NCBI RefSeq assembly: GCF_947172395.1
Contig: NC_069095.1
Span: 15,350,271-15,414,270, forward strand
Length of the DNA stretch: 64,000 nt
Reading direction: 5' to 3'
DNA from: Bicyclus anynana
Taxonomy: Eukaryota; Arthropoda; Insecta; Lepidoptera; Nymphalidae
Made by a program: the position numbers and the translations under genes. Positions 44,204 through 56,681 of the stretch are shown piece by piece. Every line of letters starts with the position of its first letter. Position 1 is the stretch's first letter. The notes beneath the pieces are model-generated. The model was given only the letters and a program-made list of their open reading frames with translations. It did not search any database and was not told where the DNA came from.

Positions 44204-46269
44204 ATGATTAAAGTTGAAATAACAGACGGTATCCTTGAAGGCACGGAGGAGAAAAATAAATACGGTGACAGTTATTTTAGCTTTAAAGGCATCCCCTACG
44301 CGGAACCACCTCTAGGTGATCTCAGATTTAAGGTAACTATTTTTTATACTTTATTTTAAAATGATCATGAAAAATGTGTTCAGCAGATATTATTCTTTTA
44401 ATTTTAGGCTCCACAGAAACCTAAGCCTTGGAAAGGTGTACGACCCGCAAAAGAATTCGGCCCAATTTGCTATCAGTATGACGTATATAATAAAAAAATT
44501 CATGGCAGCGAAGACTGTCTGTACCTCAACGTGTATACGCCTGAACTAAAACCGACTAAACCCATACCAGTAATGTTCTGGATTCACGGAGGAGGATTGA
44601 TCAATGGAAGCGGTAATGACGATTTATATGGACCTGAATTCCTCATCAGACAAAACGTTATACTTGTCACAATTAACTATAGACTCGAAGTCCTTGGATT
44701 CCTTTGTCTTCATACCAAAGACGTGCCAGGAAACGCAGGGATCAAGGACCAAGTGGCTGCGTTACGGTGGGTGAATAAAAACATTGAACGCTTTGGTGGA
44801 GACCCAGACAATGTAACAATATTCGGTGAAAGTGCTGGTGGAGCGTGTGTTTCTTTTCATTGCATGTCACCCATGAGCAAAGGGTTGTTCAAAAGGGCAA
44901 TAATACAAAGTGGTATAGCGACATGCTGGTTACCAAATGTATTCCAACCTCGCGAACGTGCTCTCGTATTAGCGAGAGATCTAGGCTGTGAGTCTGACAA
45001 TGAAACTGATATAATTGAATTTTTCAAATCACAGCCTATTGAGAATCTTATTAATAAACAAATAAAACTAACTTTAATGGAAAACATTAAGGAATATCCA
45101 TGCGTATCTTTTGGAATTGTGAGTGAAAAGGAGTTTCCTGGTGTAGAGAGATATTTCCATGGCGATATTTATGACGTTTTGAGGAAAGGGATTCATGAAG
45201 ACATAGAAGTAATGAATGGATACACAGAAGACGAAGGAATTATATTCTTGGCCGGTAATTGCGACCTGCCAAAAATTTATGAACAATCCAATAACTGTTT
45301 GGAATATTTCGTCCCAAAACCTATAGAAATCAATTGTCCCCTAACAATTCAAATAGAAGTGGGCACAAGACTCAAAAAATTCTATTTTGGGCAGCAAAAA
45401 GTATCCAGCGATACTTTGGATCAATTTGTAAAATATGTTTCAGCAGATAACTTTATATATCCGTCGATTTTATGGCAAAAGATTGTGGCAAAGAGAAATA
45501 AAAATGTGCTTTTCTTTTACAAATTTAACTGCAAGTCTGAGAGGAATATCTTCACCCAACTGATGGGTATACCAGATTTGTTCCAAGACCAAACAGTAGT
45601 GTGTCACGGCGACGATCTTCCCTACATCTTTCCGGTTAAAATTTTTGAACAGAACATTTCAATGGATTCTGAAGCCTTTAAAATGATTGACAAAGTAACA
45701 AAATTGTGGACGAATTTTGCGAAATATGGGTAAGTACTTGAGCTTCAAATACAAATTGTAAATCTGACTAACGGAACTTTTTTACCGAATTCAAAACAGT
45801 GTGTATATTTTAATGGAGTATCTCCTACTCCATTGACCGATCAGTAGACAGAAAAGGTTAATAATATAATATTTCTCATTTTAGTGTACCTATTTTAGTC
45901 ATTCTTTCTTAAAGTCGGTTGATTTGTTTTTTATAAATTTTATTTATTGTCGTTTTTAAGACTCGTCTATTCATAATTAATTAATTTAAAAAAAATATTA
46001 ATGAATTATTAATTGATGAGTCATAAGTTTTGCAAAAATTATTCCATAACAAAATCCTTTTAAAAATAACCTCTCAATAACTAATGTTGTTTTGTAGAGA
46101 TCCGACACCAGACAACACATTAGGCGTTAAATGGTCACCATATACCAGGAAAGAGGAAAATTACATCATCATAGAACAGTTTTTGACAGCAAGCAAGGCA
46201 CCGGACTCCAGTACATTCGATTTTTGGGAATCAATTTTCAAAGAGTTCTACCCTCATGTAACAGTATGA
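44204..46269 (+). CDS. Carboxylesterase 3, probably intracellular (540 aa, three exons)
   Basis: Exons 44204-44332, 44408-45729, 46098-46269, with GT/AG borders and consistent phases. The last intron sits at the same codon (GG|A) as in the other two esterases; no signal-peptide exon is visible and the protein begins MIKVEITDGILEG, so a cytosolic enzyme is inferred. Landmarks: PYAEPPLGDLRF, EDCLYLNVYTPE, HGGGLINGSGND, GESAGG (Ser185), GYTEDEGI (Glu319), CHGDDLPYIF (His443), DPTPDN near the end. All catalytic residues are canonical, so it should be an active hydrolase; the layout resembles insect detoxification-type alpha-esterases, but substrate is unknown. It is clearly diverged from esterases 1 and 2. 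The tail of an ACCGACTTC-family repeat (cttaaagtcggttgattt) lies in its last intron. Confidence 0.92.
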
Positions 46270-46505
46270 GAATGTCAGAGATCAACAACATTTACAATAT
46301 AAAAAGATTCAATTACTTACCTTGATATACCAGCCAGCAAATATCTTAATTTGTTCCTGAAAAAGAAACAAGAATACATTATTATTAATACATTGCGTTA
46401 CATGCTAAAATGTGTACGAATTATTGACATTGTGGGTTCACCACAATAATATAGGCTGTTATACTTATTGATTTACATATTAACATTTGTAGTATATTGT
46501 AGGGG
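46270..46505. other. Region after esterase 3
   Basis: AT-rich 3' flank; no canonical AATAAA close to the stop. Nothing else seen. Confidence 0.4.
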
Positions 46506-46800
46506 GTTAAGGGGAGAACGGTAATAACATCTAAACCGGCCTGTCAGCCTCACCTGCACTCGGTGCCCCTGCTAGACAACGGACGAGGCCCTGGCTACCG
46601 ACCAACGGCGGTATAACCGACCATACCGGACTTCTGTTAAGAGGAAGCAAGCAGCGGCTTTGAGATTCTAATCATCTCAAAAATGTCTGGTGCAGAAGGC
46701 AACGGGAAACCACTGCTCTATTTTCCCTAGTCGTCAGTATGGAAAGTCTCATAGTGGACCGGGATCGCGAGCGCCGCACAATGGGGATGATGACTAGGTT
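46506..46800. repeat. GC-rich retroelement-like fragment
   Basis: Richer in G and C than its surroundings, with ggtgcagaaggcaacgggaa and ccactgctctattttccc, phrases I associate with 3' regions of non-LTR elements. No open frame. Class and strand not certain. Confidence 0.45.
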
Positions 46801-47543
46801 TGAATATATTGATTTTTATGATACATTCGGGTAAATAAGGTCAATGTTAACTAATTTATACATAAAAAGCAAATATTGTCTGGATATTTGCAAAATAAAT
46901 AAGATTATAAAATTTCAAAATCTATTAAATTTTTTTTATCGTAATTAGATGAAAATTCATACAGTTTTAGCTTCCTTACATTAAATGTGACATTTTTCAA
47001 TAAATGAACTATAAAAATAAACGCACAAATAACAAAGACATTAGTAATTTTGTTTGAACGCCCATACAAACCCCATACAAACGATCAGCGAGCCAACGAC
47101 GTCACTAAATCGTACCATTTTGTATGGAGCGTTTTTCAGGGATCCGCGGCAGCGCCGCTAATCAGACCCTTTAAATCCCTGTAGCTCCGAAAGTAATGAT
47201 CGCAGATACCCTGTTACTTTTACAAAATTGCTTTGCTATTAGTATACTCTTAATTTATATTTAAAAAAACTGTCATCATCCCTATTATTTCGCCTCGGGA
47301 GGATAGAGACGAGTTCAAGAAACTGACTGCCAACCTTCGCTAGTCGGAGAGGCACCTTAAGAAGAAGAAGAAGATTTGTTGTATAACATTTGCGCAGTTG
47401 TATGTAAATTAAGATTGGTTAAGTCATTTTTAAATTAACGAACAATAAAGAAGAGCATATAAACAATACATACCTCTCGACGAAAATTAAAAAATATAGT
47501 CAGTGAATAAAAAACACAATATAGTTTACAAAGATACTCGTCT
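46801..47543. other. Intergenic, nothing recognised
   Basis: AT-rich, with a short agaagaagaag tract near 47360. No gene was seen. Confidence 0.45.
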
Positions 47544-47999
47544 TATACAGGAAGAATTTTTTTTAGTACGGATATTTTTATATTTTGTATATAAACAAAG
47601 TTTAATGATCACGTATTTTTTCTTTTTTTTAACTCAAAAATAACAAAGTTATCGTTAACTAAAGTTATTTACTTTTAAACAGAATTTGAGGGTCACCCTA
47701 TCGCCGAACTAGTGGTACTAGGTAATGTAATAGGTAACAACAAAATCAGCTGGTAGGTTAGCGAGCGCCCGCGCCGAGGGTCGTTATTTATTTTTTTATA
47801 ATAAAAGGACGTCAAAAAGTGCCGCCAGCAGTTGCGTAGTTTGTTTTGTAATAATGTGTCCATTATTTTGTTATTTTTGAGACATAAAATGAAAAAAAAA
47901 TATTACATAAAATGTATCGAATTGCTTGTAGATATGTTCTATTAATGATACAAAATCATGAAAAAAATATCCGCACTAAAGACCGAATCACCCTGTATA
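47544..47999. mobile_element. Non-autonomous DNA element, mariner-like ends
   Basis: Left end tatacaggaagaattttttt, then agtacggatattttt. The right end, reversed, reads tatacagggtgattcggtct, then agtgcggatattttt. The ends are imperfect inverted repeats of about 50 bp. Length 456 bp; bordering TA dinucleotides fit a TA target. No transposase. Confidence 0.65.
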
Positions 48000-48179
48000 T
48001 TTATCAACGTTAAAATTCATGTAAATTATCAATTATTCCTATTCAGAGCTACATAATGTAATTAAGTTTATCGATAGATCGATACAATGGAATCACTCTG
48101 TAACAGTCGAGTCGTTAATTAATTTACGACACTAGGGAGTACCTCACTAATGCTGTTATAAATCTTGTTTATGTGTGTA

Positions 48180-49408
48180 CCTCAGAATACAGAAAACCAC
48201 CAGAAGCCACGTTTAGATGTCATTCTATAGTGCGCAGTGTGTCCAAAAATTGTACACAACAGCCTGCACTCGTCGCAATTCTCACCCGCGTAATGTTGCT
48301 AGTACATGAGGCTGTTAAATTTTTCCCTATTTTGTGGTAAAAATTTATAATGTTAAAAGGAAAACAATAAGTGTACAGTTCATCACATTAAATGTTAACT
48401 TGTATGGTAAATAATAAAAACAGTGGGACCGGTTTTCTAGTGATTGCTAAGAGTCAGCAAGAAAATAAACTCTAAAAAATTTAAGACAAGGACAAATAAA
48501 TAATAGATATAATAAGACGGTTATTATAAAACTTATCAACTAACAATCAAAAGAAATACATATTTACAATAATAATTTTATATATTCCATATAATTATAT
48601 AATATTATTATTATAAATATGTATTTCAATCGCGTGCACAGTCATTATTATCTCGTCTTATTTCTCTAATTTTTATGTCTCTTAAAATTCAAGTATAAAT
48701 AAGGCCATTTAATTGGTTTAATATCTTTTAAGAATGTGTTTTGAAGATAAAAATATTTTATTTAATCCTTTTGCTCAAACAAACAAGCAAACAAGTAGGT
48801 ACACAAACAAACAAAAGACCAAACAAACACACGAAAACAAACAAATGTGCAAACAAACACACAAACAGACAAGAACGAACGAACTTATTATAATATAGCA
48901 CGCCATTGTTATTTGTAAAATTTTAAAGCTTTAAGATTATTTTACACTTTCTTTATCTGCGCTGATTACCACAATTTTATTTCAACTTAATTGCCGGAAC
49001 CTATGCCTACCTATTTAGTTGATTAATATTTTACATAAATAATAAATCCTTGAATTGAAATTAAAAGTAGGGAAAATCAAAACAATTACATTGGCAACAC
49101 TTACAAAATGAAGTCATCGGTTTCTATGACAACTAAATTCACGTAAAAATTATTCATTATTTTAACATAAGAATATTTATTTGTGCTGCTTACACGTGAA
49201 ATGTGATCCTATTCAGTTTCTTTTTTTTACCAACGGCATTTTTACACGAAGGAATAGCACAAGACGGCTTAATTTAATTAAATTTGTCACCTGTATAGCA
49301 CGTCAAACAACACGACAAACACAGAGTGAGTAATCGTAAAATGTGTAGTTTAAATGGCTTCACTTCTTTGCGCTATCACTCCTTCTGGTGGTTTTCTGTA
49401 TTCTGAGG
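48180..49408. mobile_element. 1.2-kb element with perfect 27-bp inverted ends and 6-bp target duplication
   Basis: The ends 48180-48206 and 49382-49408 are exact reverse complements, beginning CCTCAGAATACAGAAAACCA. TGTGTA stands immediately outside both (48174-48179 and 49409-49414). Length 1229 bp with no significant open frame. An aaacaaacaaac-rich tract lies at 48775-48890. The 6-bp duplication is uncommon among DNA transposons, so I cannot place its superfamily. Confidence 0.8.
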
Positions 49409-49721
49409 TGTGTACAAGCTTTTAGCGTGGCGGCTGCATTTCCGATTTTTGGAAAAACTAGGTCCGTTAGTTATGTGTAGTAGCATTAATTCAGAATGAA
49501 TTTACCTATAACGAAAGTAGCTCGGTAGGTTTGTTTACGTTTAGGTTACGGAGTAAAAAAAAGGTTGCGGTTTGATGATCTAATTATTGTTGAGGTGACT
49601 ACAGAGACTTGGATCTTGAAAACAATTTGCCTTTGTTGCCAAAATAAATTTCGAGATCCGCGAATCAGAATAATAGAGTTTGTTAATAAGTGTCTTCCAT
49701 AGTTTATCTAACTACTAGCGG
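49409..49721. other. Intergenic, nothing recognised
   Basis: AT-rich, no features I can support. Confidence 0.4.
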
Positions 49722-50231
49722 ACTCGCTCAAGCTTCGCTTTGACTTATTAATTTATTTATTTGCACTTCTTCCCTATCCCAACCTTACACTACCATACTC
49801 CTACCCCTACCCCTACCCTACCCCTACCCTACCTCTACTCTACATCTACCCTACCCTACCCTACAACTACCCTACCACTACCCTACCCCTACCCTATCCC
49901 TATACCATAAACCTACCCTACCACTACCCTACCCTACCCTACCCCTACCCTACCCCTACCCTACCTTACCCCTACCCTACAATACCCCTACCCTACCCCT
50001 ACCCCACCCCTACCCTACCCCTACCCTACCGCTACCCTACCCCTACCCTATCCCTATACCATACCCCTACCCTACCACTACCCTATCCTAGGATTTAGGG
50101 GTTTGAAAAATAGATGTTGGCCGATTCTCAGACCTACTGAATATGCACAAAAAATTTCATCAAAATCGGTCGAGCTGTTTCGGAGGAGTTCAAGTTCGAA
50201 CACCGCGACACGAGAATTTTATATATTAGAT
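49722..50231 (+). repeat. Interspersed element carrying a CCCTAC minisatellite
   Basis: Starts agcggactcgctcaagcttc and ends after tcaaaatcggtcgagctgtt and cgacacgagaattttatata. The centre (about 49780-50090) is an irregular array of ctaccc and ctacccc units, C-rich on this strand and G-rich on the other. Shorter versions of the same tract lie inside the copies at 28240-28540 and 31600-31675, so the array belongs to the family. Confidence 0.75.
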
Positions 50232-50924
50232 ATAATCATACAGAAATGTGATTTTTACAAATTATTTCATTTTTTATTGTTAATTAGAGAAATACTTCAA
50301 CTTTCTCTATTTAATTCTCTGATTACTCTAAATAATTATATAAAAATCATAATATGCAACTAAATAAAGTCACTAAGTCAAAAATATTCTAAGTACCTAC
50401 GGACGCTCAGGTTTATGCCATTTAATTGAACTGAATTTAAATTTAACATTTTATATTATTGTAATTAAATATTTGCATAATTATTAATATATAATAGGAG
50501 CATTGTTATTTATTACATAAGAACATATTTGTATGATAAAATGTTTCCTACAATTAAATGATTCTGATTCTGGATTTCAACCTGGGACTTCGTGAACTGA
50601 AGCTACATACACTACACGAGCTAACTACTAACCTAACTAAGTTTAGTTCGGAGAACGTAAGTACAGTGAAGAAAGAACTGAAAGAAAAACCGGGTGGAAA
50701 GGAAAAACAGAATATCGGTTTCATCATAACAATGTTGGGCACTCGACCAATCTTCATAAAACTTCCGCTGCACAAAGGAGTGTCCGACCGCTATAAGAGA
50801 GCCTGCACACTGGCTCTAGAATCAGGAGACGGTGGATAACAAATAAACATAGGTACTTGTTATATGTACCTATAATAAAAAAATTGCTATCAGATAAGAT
50901 CTTAGAGACAGTCGTGATAGATAG
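50232..50924. other. Intergenic, no supported gene
   Basis: A 93-codon frame at 50558 (charged, no domain, no splice context) overlaps a 73-codon frame on the other strand; I call neither. Confidence 0.4.
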
Positions 50925-51205
50925 ATAGATAGATATTATGACCTCTGCCTCCGATTCTGGAGGCTGTAGATTCAAATCCGGTCCGGGGCATGCACTTTTC
51001 AGTTATGTGCTTTTTAAGAAATTAAATATCACGTGTCTCAAACCTGCATACCAGAGAATTTTTGTAATTATCTGCGTGTGTGAAGTCTGCCAATCCGCAT
51101 TTGGCCAGCGTGGTGGACTATTGGCCTAACCCCTCTCTTTCTGAGAGGAGACGCGAGCTCAGCAGTGAGCTGACGAATGTGGGTTGATAATGATAATGAT
51201 CCTAG
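50925..51205 (+). repeat. SINE family 1
   Basis: The tRNA-like head (atgacctctgcctccgattc, agattcaaatccggtcc) follows a tagatagatagata tract. The body and tail are full, ending gggttgataatgataatgat. The 63-codon frame at 50938 lies within it. Confidence 0.8.
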
Positions 51206-51417
51206 AGATGGACATAGGACTTTAGTTGCAATTAATACATGTATTTTGAAGCGTGATTCTGTTTATCGAGCTATCGATTACCATTTTACCAAGTTTTACA
51301 TTCCCGTTAATAAAATACTTTTTTAGATAGACGTTAAATATTATGTCGTTTTCATTTTCTAATACATATACTAAATGTCTCAGATATTAACCTTTTGACT
51401 TGAAACTTATAAGATAC

Positions 51418-51765
51418 TAGCGGACGCCAGCGACTTCGTCCTCGTGGAATTTAGTTTTTCACATTTTTTTCCGGGATAAAAAGTGGCCTATGTGTTAATC
51501 CAGGCTATCATATATCTTAATATCAAATTTCAGCTAATTCGGTTCAGTAGTCGAGGCGTGAAAAGTAACAATTTCATAACAATTTCGTAACAATTTCATA
51601 ACAATAACACATTCATACAGTTTTCGCAAATCGGATAAAAAGTAAAATCTATTTCCATTCCAAATTTCAGCCAAATTGCTTCAGTAGTAGCAGCGTTAAA
51701 GAGTAACAGACATCCAAACATACATCAAAACATCCAATAAAGCGTTTATAATATTAGTAGGATTT
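51418..51765 (+). repeat. Interspersed repeat (tagcggacgcccgcg family), internally expanded
   Basis: Starts tagcggacgccagcgactt and ends cgtttataatattagtagga. Longer than its relatives because of a caatttcataa tandem (51577-51605) and a second copy of the ttcagccaaattgcttcag block. Confidence 0.7.
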
Positions 51766-51815
51766 AATAACCGCAGACATTGATTTTAGAGGAGAAGCCC
51801 TTAGAGGAGAAGAAT

Positions 51816-52082
51816 TTAATTAAGCGTAAAACACAAAAACAAGTAACCGTATCCTCTAGTGACATTGTTGCAAGCATCGCATGAATGTCCAATACCACGA
51901 CATACGTAGACTGGGATCAGGTCTATAGTCTGCCATCGCATCAAATGTGCCAGGTCCCTTAGCTCTGGCGTCCCCACGCAAGGGGCGGGTGATGTATGGC
52001 GGGTCACTCGCGGCGCCCAAAGTTTGCCCCATTTGTCCGCGGGAAATGGCCATAAATCACAATACAAAGTTCGATAGCTCAA
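51816..52082. other. GC-rich stretch of unknown origin
   Basis: Overlapping minus-strand frames (88 and 65 codons) lie here, but neither shows a known domain. The composition (ggggcgggtgatgtatggcg) suggests an old retroelement 3' end. Confidence 0.35.
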
Positions 52083-54700
52083 CGCCTATCCGAAAGGAAG
52101 ATTATTCTTTTCCATGAAACCTATACACAAAGTATAAACATTAATTAGTAAGAAATTCATTAACAAAGCCTAAAACATTCGTTAATAGGAGTTAACAGTT
52201 TTGTACTTTCATTCATCAAATCACGAGGTTTGAATATTTTGAATTTAAATAGAGTTATTTATATTAATGAATGAGGTAAATCTATAGGCCATTGATTCCA
52301 ATATTGCTTAAATCATTTCTTGGGAAAGTTACTCTTTGGCGAATATTGTTCCGTTTCTTTCATAATGTAAAGCGTTCTGGTTTAGAAATTTAATGAAAAC
52401 TTGAGTGAGGGACACAGTTTGGCGTTATAATTTAGGGCCTCCTTATAGTTTTGGTTTTATAGTTGCTTTTAGAGTTTAACATTTTGGAAACCCAAATGAA
52501 TAGACTATTTACAATGTACCTACATTCAAAATTTATATAGGAAGGTACCTACATCAATAAATAAGAACCAAGGTTTTAGTTACATTGACTATGAACATAT
52601 TAACAACATATAACACATTGTACAGGGCAACGGAAAGACGCTATTTTTTTGTTATTCTTCCTGTGCTATATTAGGACTTTTATATTCATTCCGATGTATA
52701 TTTAACTTTAAATCAAGGTGGGTAACAACGAAAAATCAATTTGCGGGCAAATTGACATACTTTGAGCGTTCATTCGCACGAGAGTTTTTAAGGGACATTA
52801 AAACAGCGTTCATATATAGTGTAAGGTTTAATGAAAGTCGCCAATGCCCAAAGTTGAAAATGCATCACGGTTCGAAAAAGTCGTCGTGTTTTAAAAACGC
52901 TGTCATGTGAACATTTTTGAGGATGCATTTGTTGTATTTAACGGCTTTTTTAACATCCGGTAAAAAAGCTCACGTGCGAATGAGGGGTAAGCTGTCACAA
53001 AAAGACGAAAAGCTATCAGCAGCTATCTAGCTATCAGTCTCTTACACTATAATAATTCAAGCCCGTCACTCGCAGAGACTTGTAATTAAATTTCAATCGT
53101 TTCAAAACAAGCAGGTACCCACGAAGTAATCCAAGAGCGCTCAAACTTCGCTAGTTTGTCAGCCTTCTGCGGTAGTTAAAAACTGGGACATTTCAGAAGA
53201 GTTTCACCAGTAAAGATAAAAGACAACCTTGTCGCCGAACTAGTGTCGTTAGCGATGCAGGAGATCGCTGTAAGTTACCTTATAGTTTTAACCAATGATA
53301 TTTTATACTAGAAACAGGGTACTAGCGCATCAAAACTAAGGCCGAGAAATGTGTATAATTGTCTTACTTTTATTTAGTCGCTTATTAAACAACGAACGTT
53401 ATTAAAACAAGGATACCTAAATATCGTCTAAAATGTCGAGTTATGTGTTCAGAAATTGTAAGTGTATACATAAATATACATATAATGGAATTAAAGACAA
53501 AACTGTGCATGTGTGCGCACAGTGGTGTAGTACTTGTACATATGTTTTCTGTGGTGTAGCTAAATGCGGATCATTTCTTACAGTGATTTTGTGCGCACGT
53601 AACCTATCTATAGTATAAAATTATCATTGGTTTAACCAACTTTAAAAATACGTCTTGTTTTCAAACCCATTATCGCCGCGTTGGTCGCTTTTAAATTTAC
53701 ATATTTTAATAAATAGTGTAGGAAATAGTAGTCTGTGACGGATATGACGTCGCTGGATCTCGTGTTAGCTTCAGTGTGCTCGTGGCGTTCGAGCCGTCCA
53801 CATCTCTTGTTGTGTAATTCTTTATGGGTTACTTGGGATAGGCGGGGAGAGTGGCTTGAGTGGAAAAGGGAAGTGTCAGTCGACTGTCAAAGGATCCTTT
53901 AACCCTACACACGTCGTTCACAAGTGCGTGACTCCACTCAAGGTCATTCTCTGCCATTCTAGGGTCTTATTGTGGTTACAGTTTGATTTGTTAATTAAGT
54001 TGTCCTGACAAGTGTTGTGAATCATAACCTTTGTTCGATATTAGTTTTCTTATATTTGAAATCACTTTTGACTGCTATAACAAACCTTACCTTAACCTTA
54101 CTTACTTGTATTTTTCCCATTTCAAGAAGGTAGGTACCTACTCTGGAATAATATGATTTACGATCTTTGGAAACCTCTGACCACTCGAATGCGTTAGCCA
54201 CGGCCATTTTGCAATACATTGTTTGTTCAATTTGTACCCTCCGCCCTCAAGATACATTAAACCACTTTATTATGACGCTTGAAAAAATGTTTGGGAAAGG
54301 TTACCGCCTGGGAATAAGGGTGGATTTAGAATAAAACAAAAGGCTATTATAACTTTGTTTTTTTTAAGCTTTTTCAAGGTGAGTTACATTTTAGTGCCAA
54401 TAGGGGGTCACTGAACCTCGAATTTCCACCGGATCGTAAAAATATGATTGTTACGAATAGCTATGGTTTTTCTTTGTTTTAGAGCTGTGTGTATGACATT
54501 AATTACGAAATAAATAATGGAAAATACTGGGTTCGTAAATTTACGCAATAAAAAGGAAATCATGAAAATGTTCTCTTCTGATATGGTTCTATATTTATCG
54601 TCTGTCACTGAATGATACCATCTTTAAATATTTGTGTTTTCCATTTTTTCCAAGCGTCGGCCCGGCTGACAAGACTGCTATTCATACTGGCCTTCATAGA
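52083..54700. other. Long intergenic stretch, no supported gene
   Basis: AT-rich. At 53433 ATG starts MSSYVFRNC, followed directly by a GTAAGT. This recalls the first residues of THAP-domain proteins, but a key Cys is Tyr and nothing downstream supports a gene. Other frames (53433, 54022, 54408) are short and unremarkable. Confidence 0.4.
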
Positions 54701-54702
54701 TA

Positions 54703-54703
54703 C

Positions 54704-54744
<41 letters not shown>

Positions 54745-55057
54745 ACCCATATTCGGCTCACTGCTGAGCTCGAGTCTCCTCTCAGAATGAGATGAGTTAG
54801 GCCAATAGTCCCCGACGCTGGCCCAATGCTGATTGGCAGAATTCACACACGCAGACAATTAAGAAAATTCTCTGGTATGCAGGTTTGTCACGATGTTTTT
54901 TCCTTCTCCGTTTGAGACACACTTGATATTTAATTTTATAAAATACACACAACAGAGAAGTTGGAGGTGCATGCTCCAGACCGAATTCGAACCCATACCC
55001 TCCATTATCGGAGGCAGAAGTCATATCCACTAGGCTAGCACGACTCGCTACACACAC
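54703..55057 (-). repeat. SINE family 1, full length, with atc microsatellite tail
   Basis: Minus strand: the tRNA-like head is at the right (tatccactaggctagcacga), the tail at the left ends in about 13 atc units (54703-54741). B-box-like ttcgaaccc is intact on the minus reading (gggttcgaa). The 86-codon frame is within it. Confidence 0.85.
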
Positions 55058-55124
55058 TAATCATAAATACACACTCTACTTCTATAACTATTAAATTAAA
55101 AATGTAATAGTTATCGAACCCTAA

Positions 55125-55420
55125 AGCTACTGTTACACATGCTCATTTCAAGCACGAATGCATGCTACATCTTTACTCTAATGCTACTATTGAGCAGTTG
55201 CTACTTATTAGCATGTGTATCGCAACATTGCTAATAATGAACATGCTTATTTCGATCTTGCTCAAGAATCAGTCGTGCGATTTATGAGCAAGCTACGCGG
55301 GTGGTGGCGCTTATTGCTACCAGGTAATCTGATGATAAGCATGCACGTATGGAGCATACTTAATAGCACGTTTTTAAAATGCTATTTTAGAGCATGTGTG
55401 AGCAGTACCTTAATATTGAA
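55125..55420. mobile_element. Possible MITE rich in gagcatg words
   Basis: The left end (ctactgttacacatgctc) and the reversed right end (gtactgctcacacatgctc) form a short imperfect inverted repeat. The interior repeats gagca/gcatg words many times. Non-coding. Confidence 0.5.
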
Positions 55421-55916
55421 TTAAAATGCCACTTTCACCATGTTAATGAAACCAGTGTTAGGATGACAAATACTTTTCAAAGTACTCACAACAAACGTCA
55501 ATATTCTCACATCAGAATAATTATAAAAATCCAGTTATGTAGCTCACAACCACCTTAGATCCATTAACTCGTAGTCAAATGCCAACTTGTTAAATAAAAA
55601 ATAATACGCAGCAAAAGAAAATACTGAGCAAGGAATTAATATTTCCTTTCATTCAAAGCAATTATTTTTTTTACTTTGATTAAAATATGAGCCGGTCTTT
55701 ACGAATACAACCTTTCATTCGTAATACAAATTAAAACGAATTGTAAATTAATCACTGAATGAAATTCTCAAAACACAGCAAAGTTTTACATTCAGAATTA
55801 TATTTATTTTTGCCGCCAATCAATTTTGCTGAAGAAAAATCGGTTACCAGACGTTCGTTTACTCCCAAAAAATTGCAGATGGAACGTTTAATAAATAGAC
55901 TCTTTCTTTTTTTGGT
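55421..55916. other. Intergenic, nothing recognised
   Basis: AT-rich; a 90-codon frame at 55759 runs into the following SINE and is not supported. Confidence 0.4.
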
Positions 55917-56210
55917 TACATCAACCCATATTCAGTTCACTGCTGAGAACGAGTCTCCTCTCAGAATGAGAGGGGTTAGGCCAATAGTCCATCAATGGCA
56001 CAATGCGGATTGGCAGACTTCACACAGGTAAAGAATTGAGAAAATTCTAAAGTTTGAAAATAAAACATTTACCGTTTGAGACGCGTGATATTTAAAATGT
56101 ACATAACTGAAAAGTTGATTGTGCAAGCCCAGGACCGGATTCGAACCTACGCCCTGCAAATCGGAGGCAGAGGTCATATCCACTGGGCTATCACAACTCA
56201 GTATAAAGTA
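55917..56210 (-). repeat. SINE family 1
   Basis: Minus-strand copy: tail catcaacccatattcagttc at the left, head with ccggattcgaacctacgccc and catatccactgggctatcac at the right. Confidence 0.85.
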
Positions 56211-56681
56211 TAAGTATAGTAGCTTTGTTTTAATATCTACCATAGCGAGCTTGTAAAGGCTTTTGATCAGAGGGTGAATTATCACACTGACTTCCCACAG
56301 GATATAGCCGCCAGTATTTACCCGGCCGGTGCATCGACGCCGAGGTTTGTGAATATTACCTTGAATATAACCTTCGTGAATATAACCTTTGCCATTTCAC
56401 ATGCTGATATTTGACGACCCCTCAAGAGCTTTTAGGAAAACATACGACGTACTGTTTTGACTGAAAATACTGCAATTGATAGCTATAGCTTTCGTACTTA
56501 ATATTAAGCACATTTTTTTTTAATAATTTTGAAGTGAAATTTCTTTAGGCGCATGAGGGTAAAATTTTTACAGATGTAACGTCACGCCGGTATGCAACGG
56601 AAGTGTCGAAAAAGAGAGAGAGAGCGATCGAGACCGATTGAAAGAGAGTAAGACGGGGCGAACGTAGCATGAAGCAACTAT
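56211..56681. other. Intergenic, repeat-like edge
   Basis: Contains gtgtcgaaaaagagagagag (56607), a purine tract often seen in repeats; nothing else supported. Confidence 0.4.

Noticed and set aside
49780..50090. Telomeric or subtelomeric repeat
   Set aside because: Insect telomeres are usually TTAGG (CCTAA). This array is CCCTAC/CCCCTAC and lies inside an interspersed element.
50558..50839. 93-codon frame rich in charged residues
   Set aside because: No recognisable domain, overlapped by a frame on the opposite strand, and no splice or promoter context.
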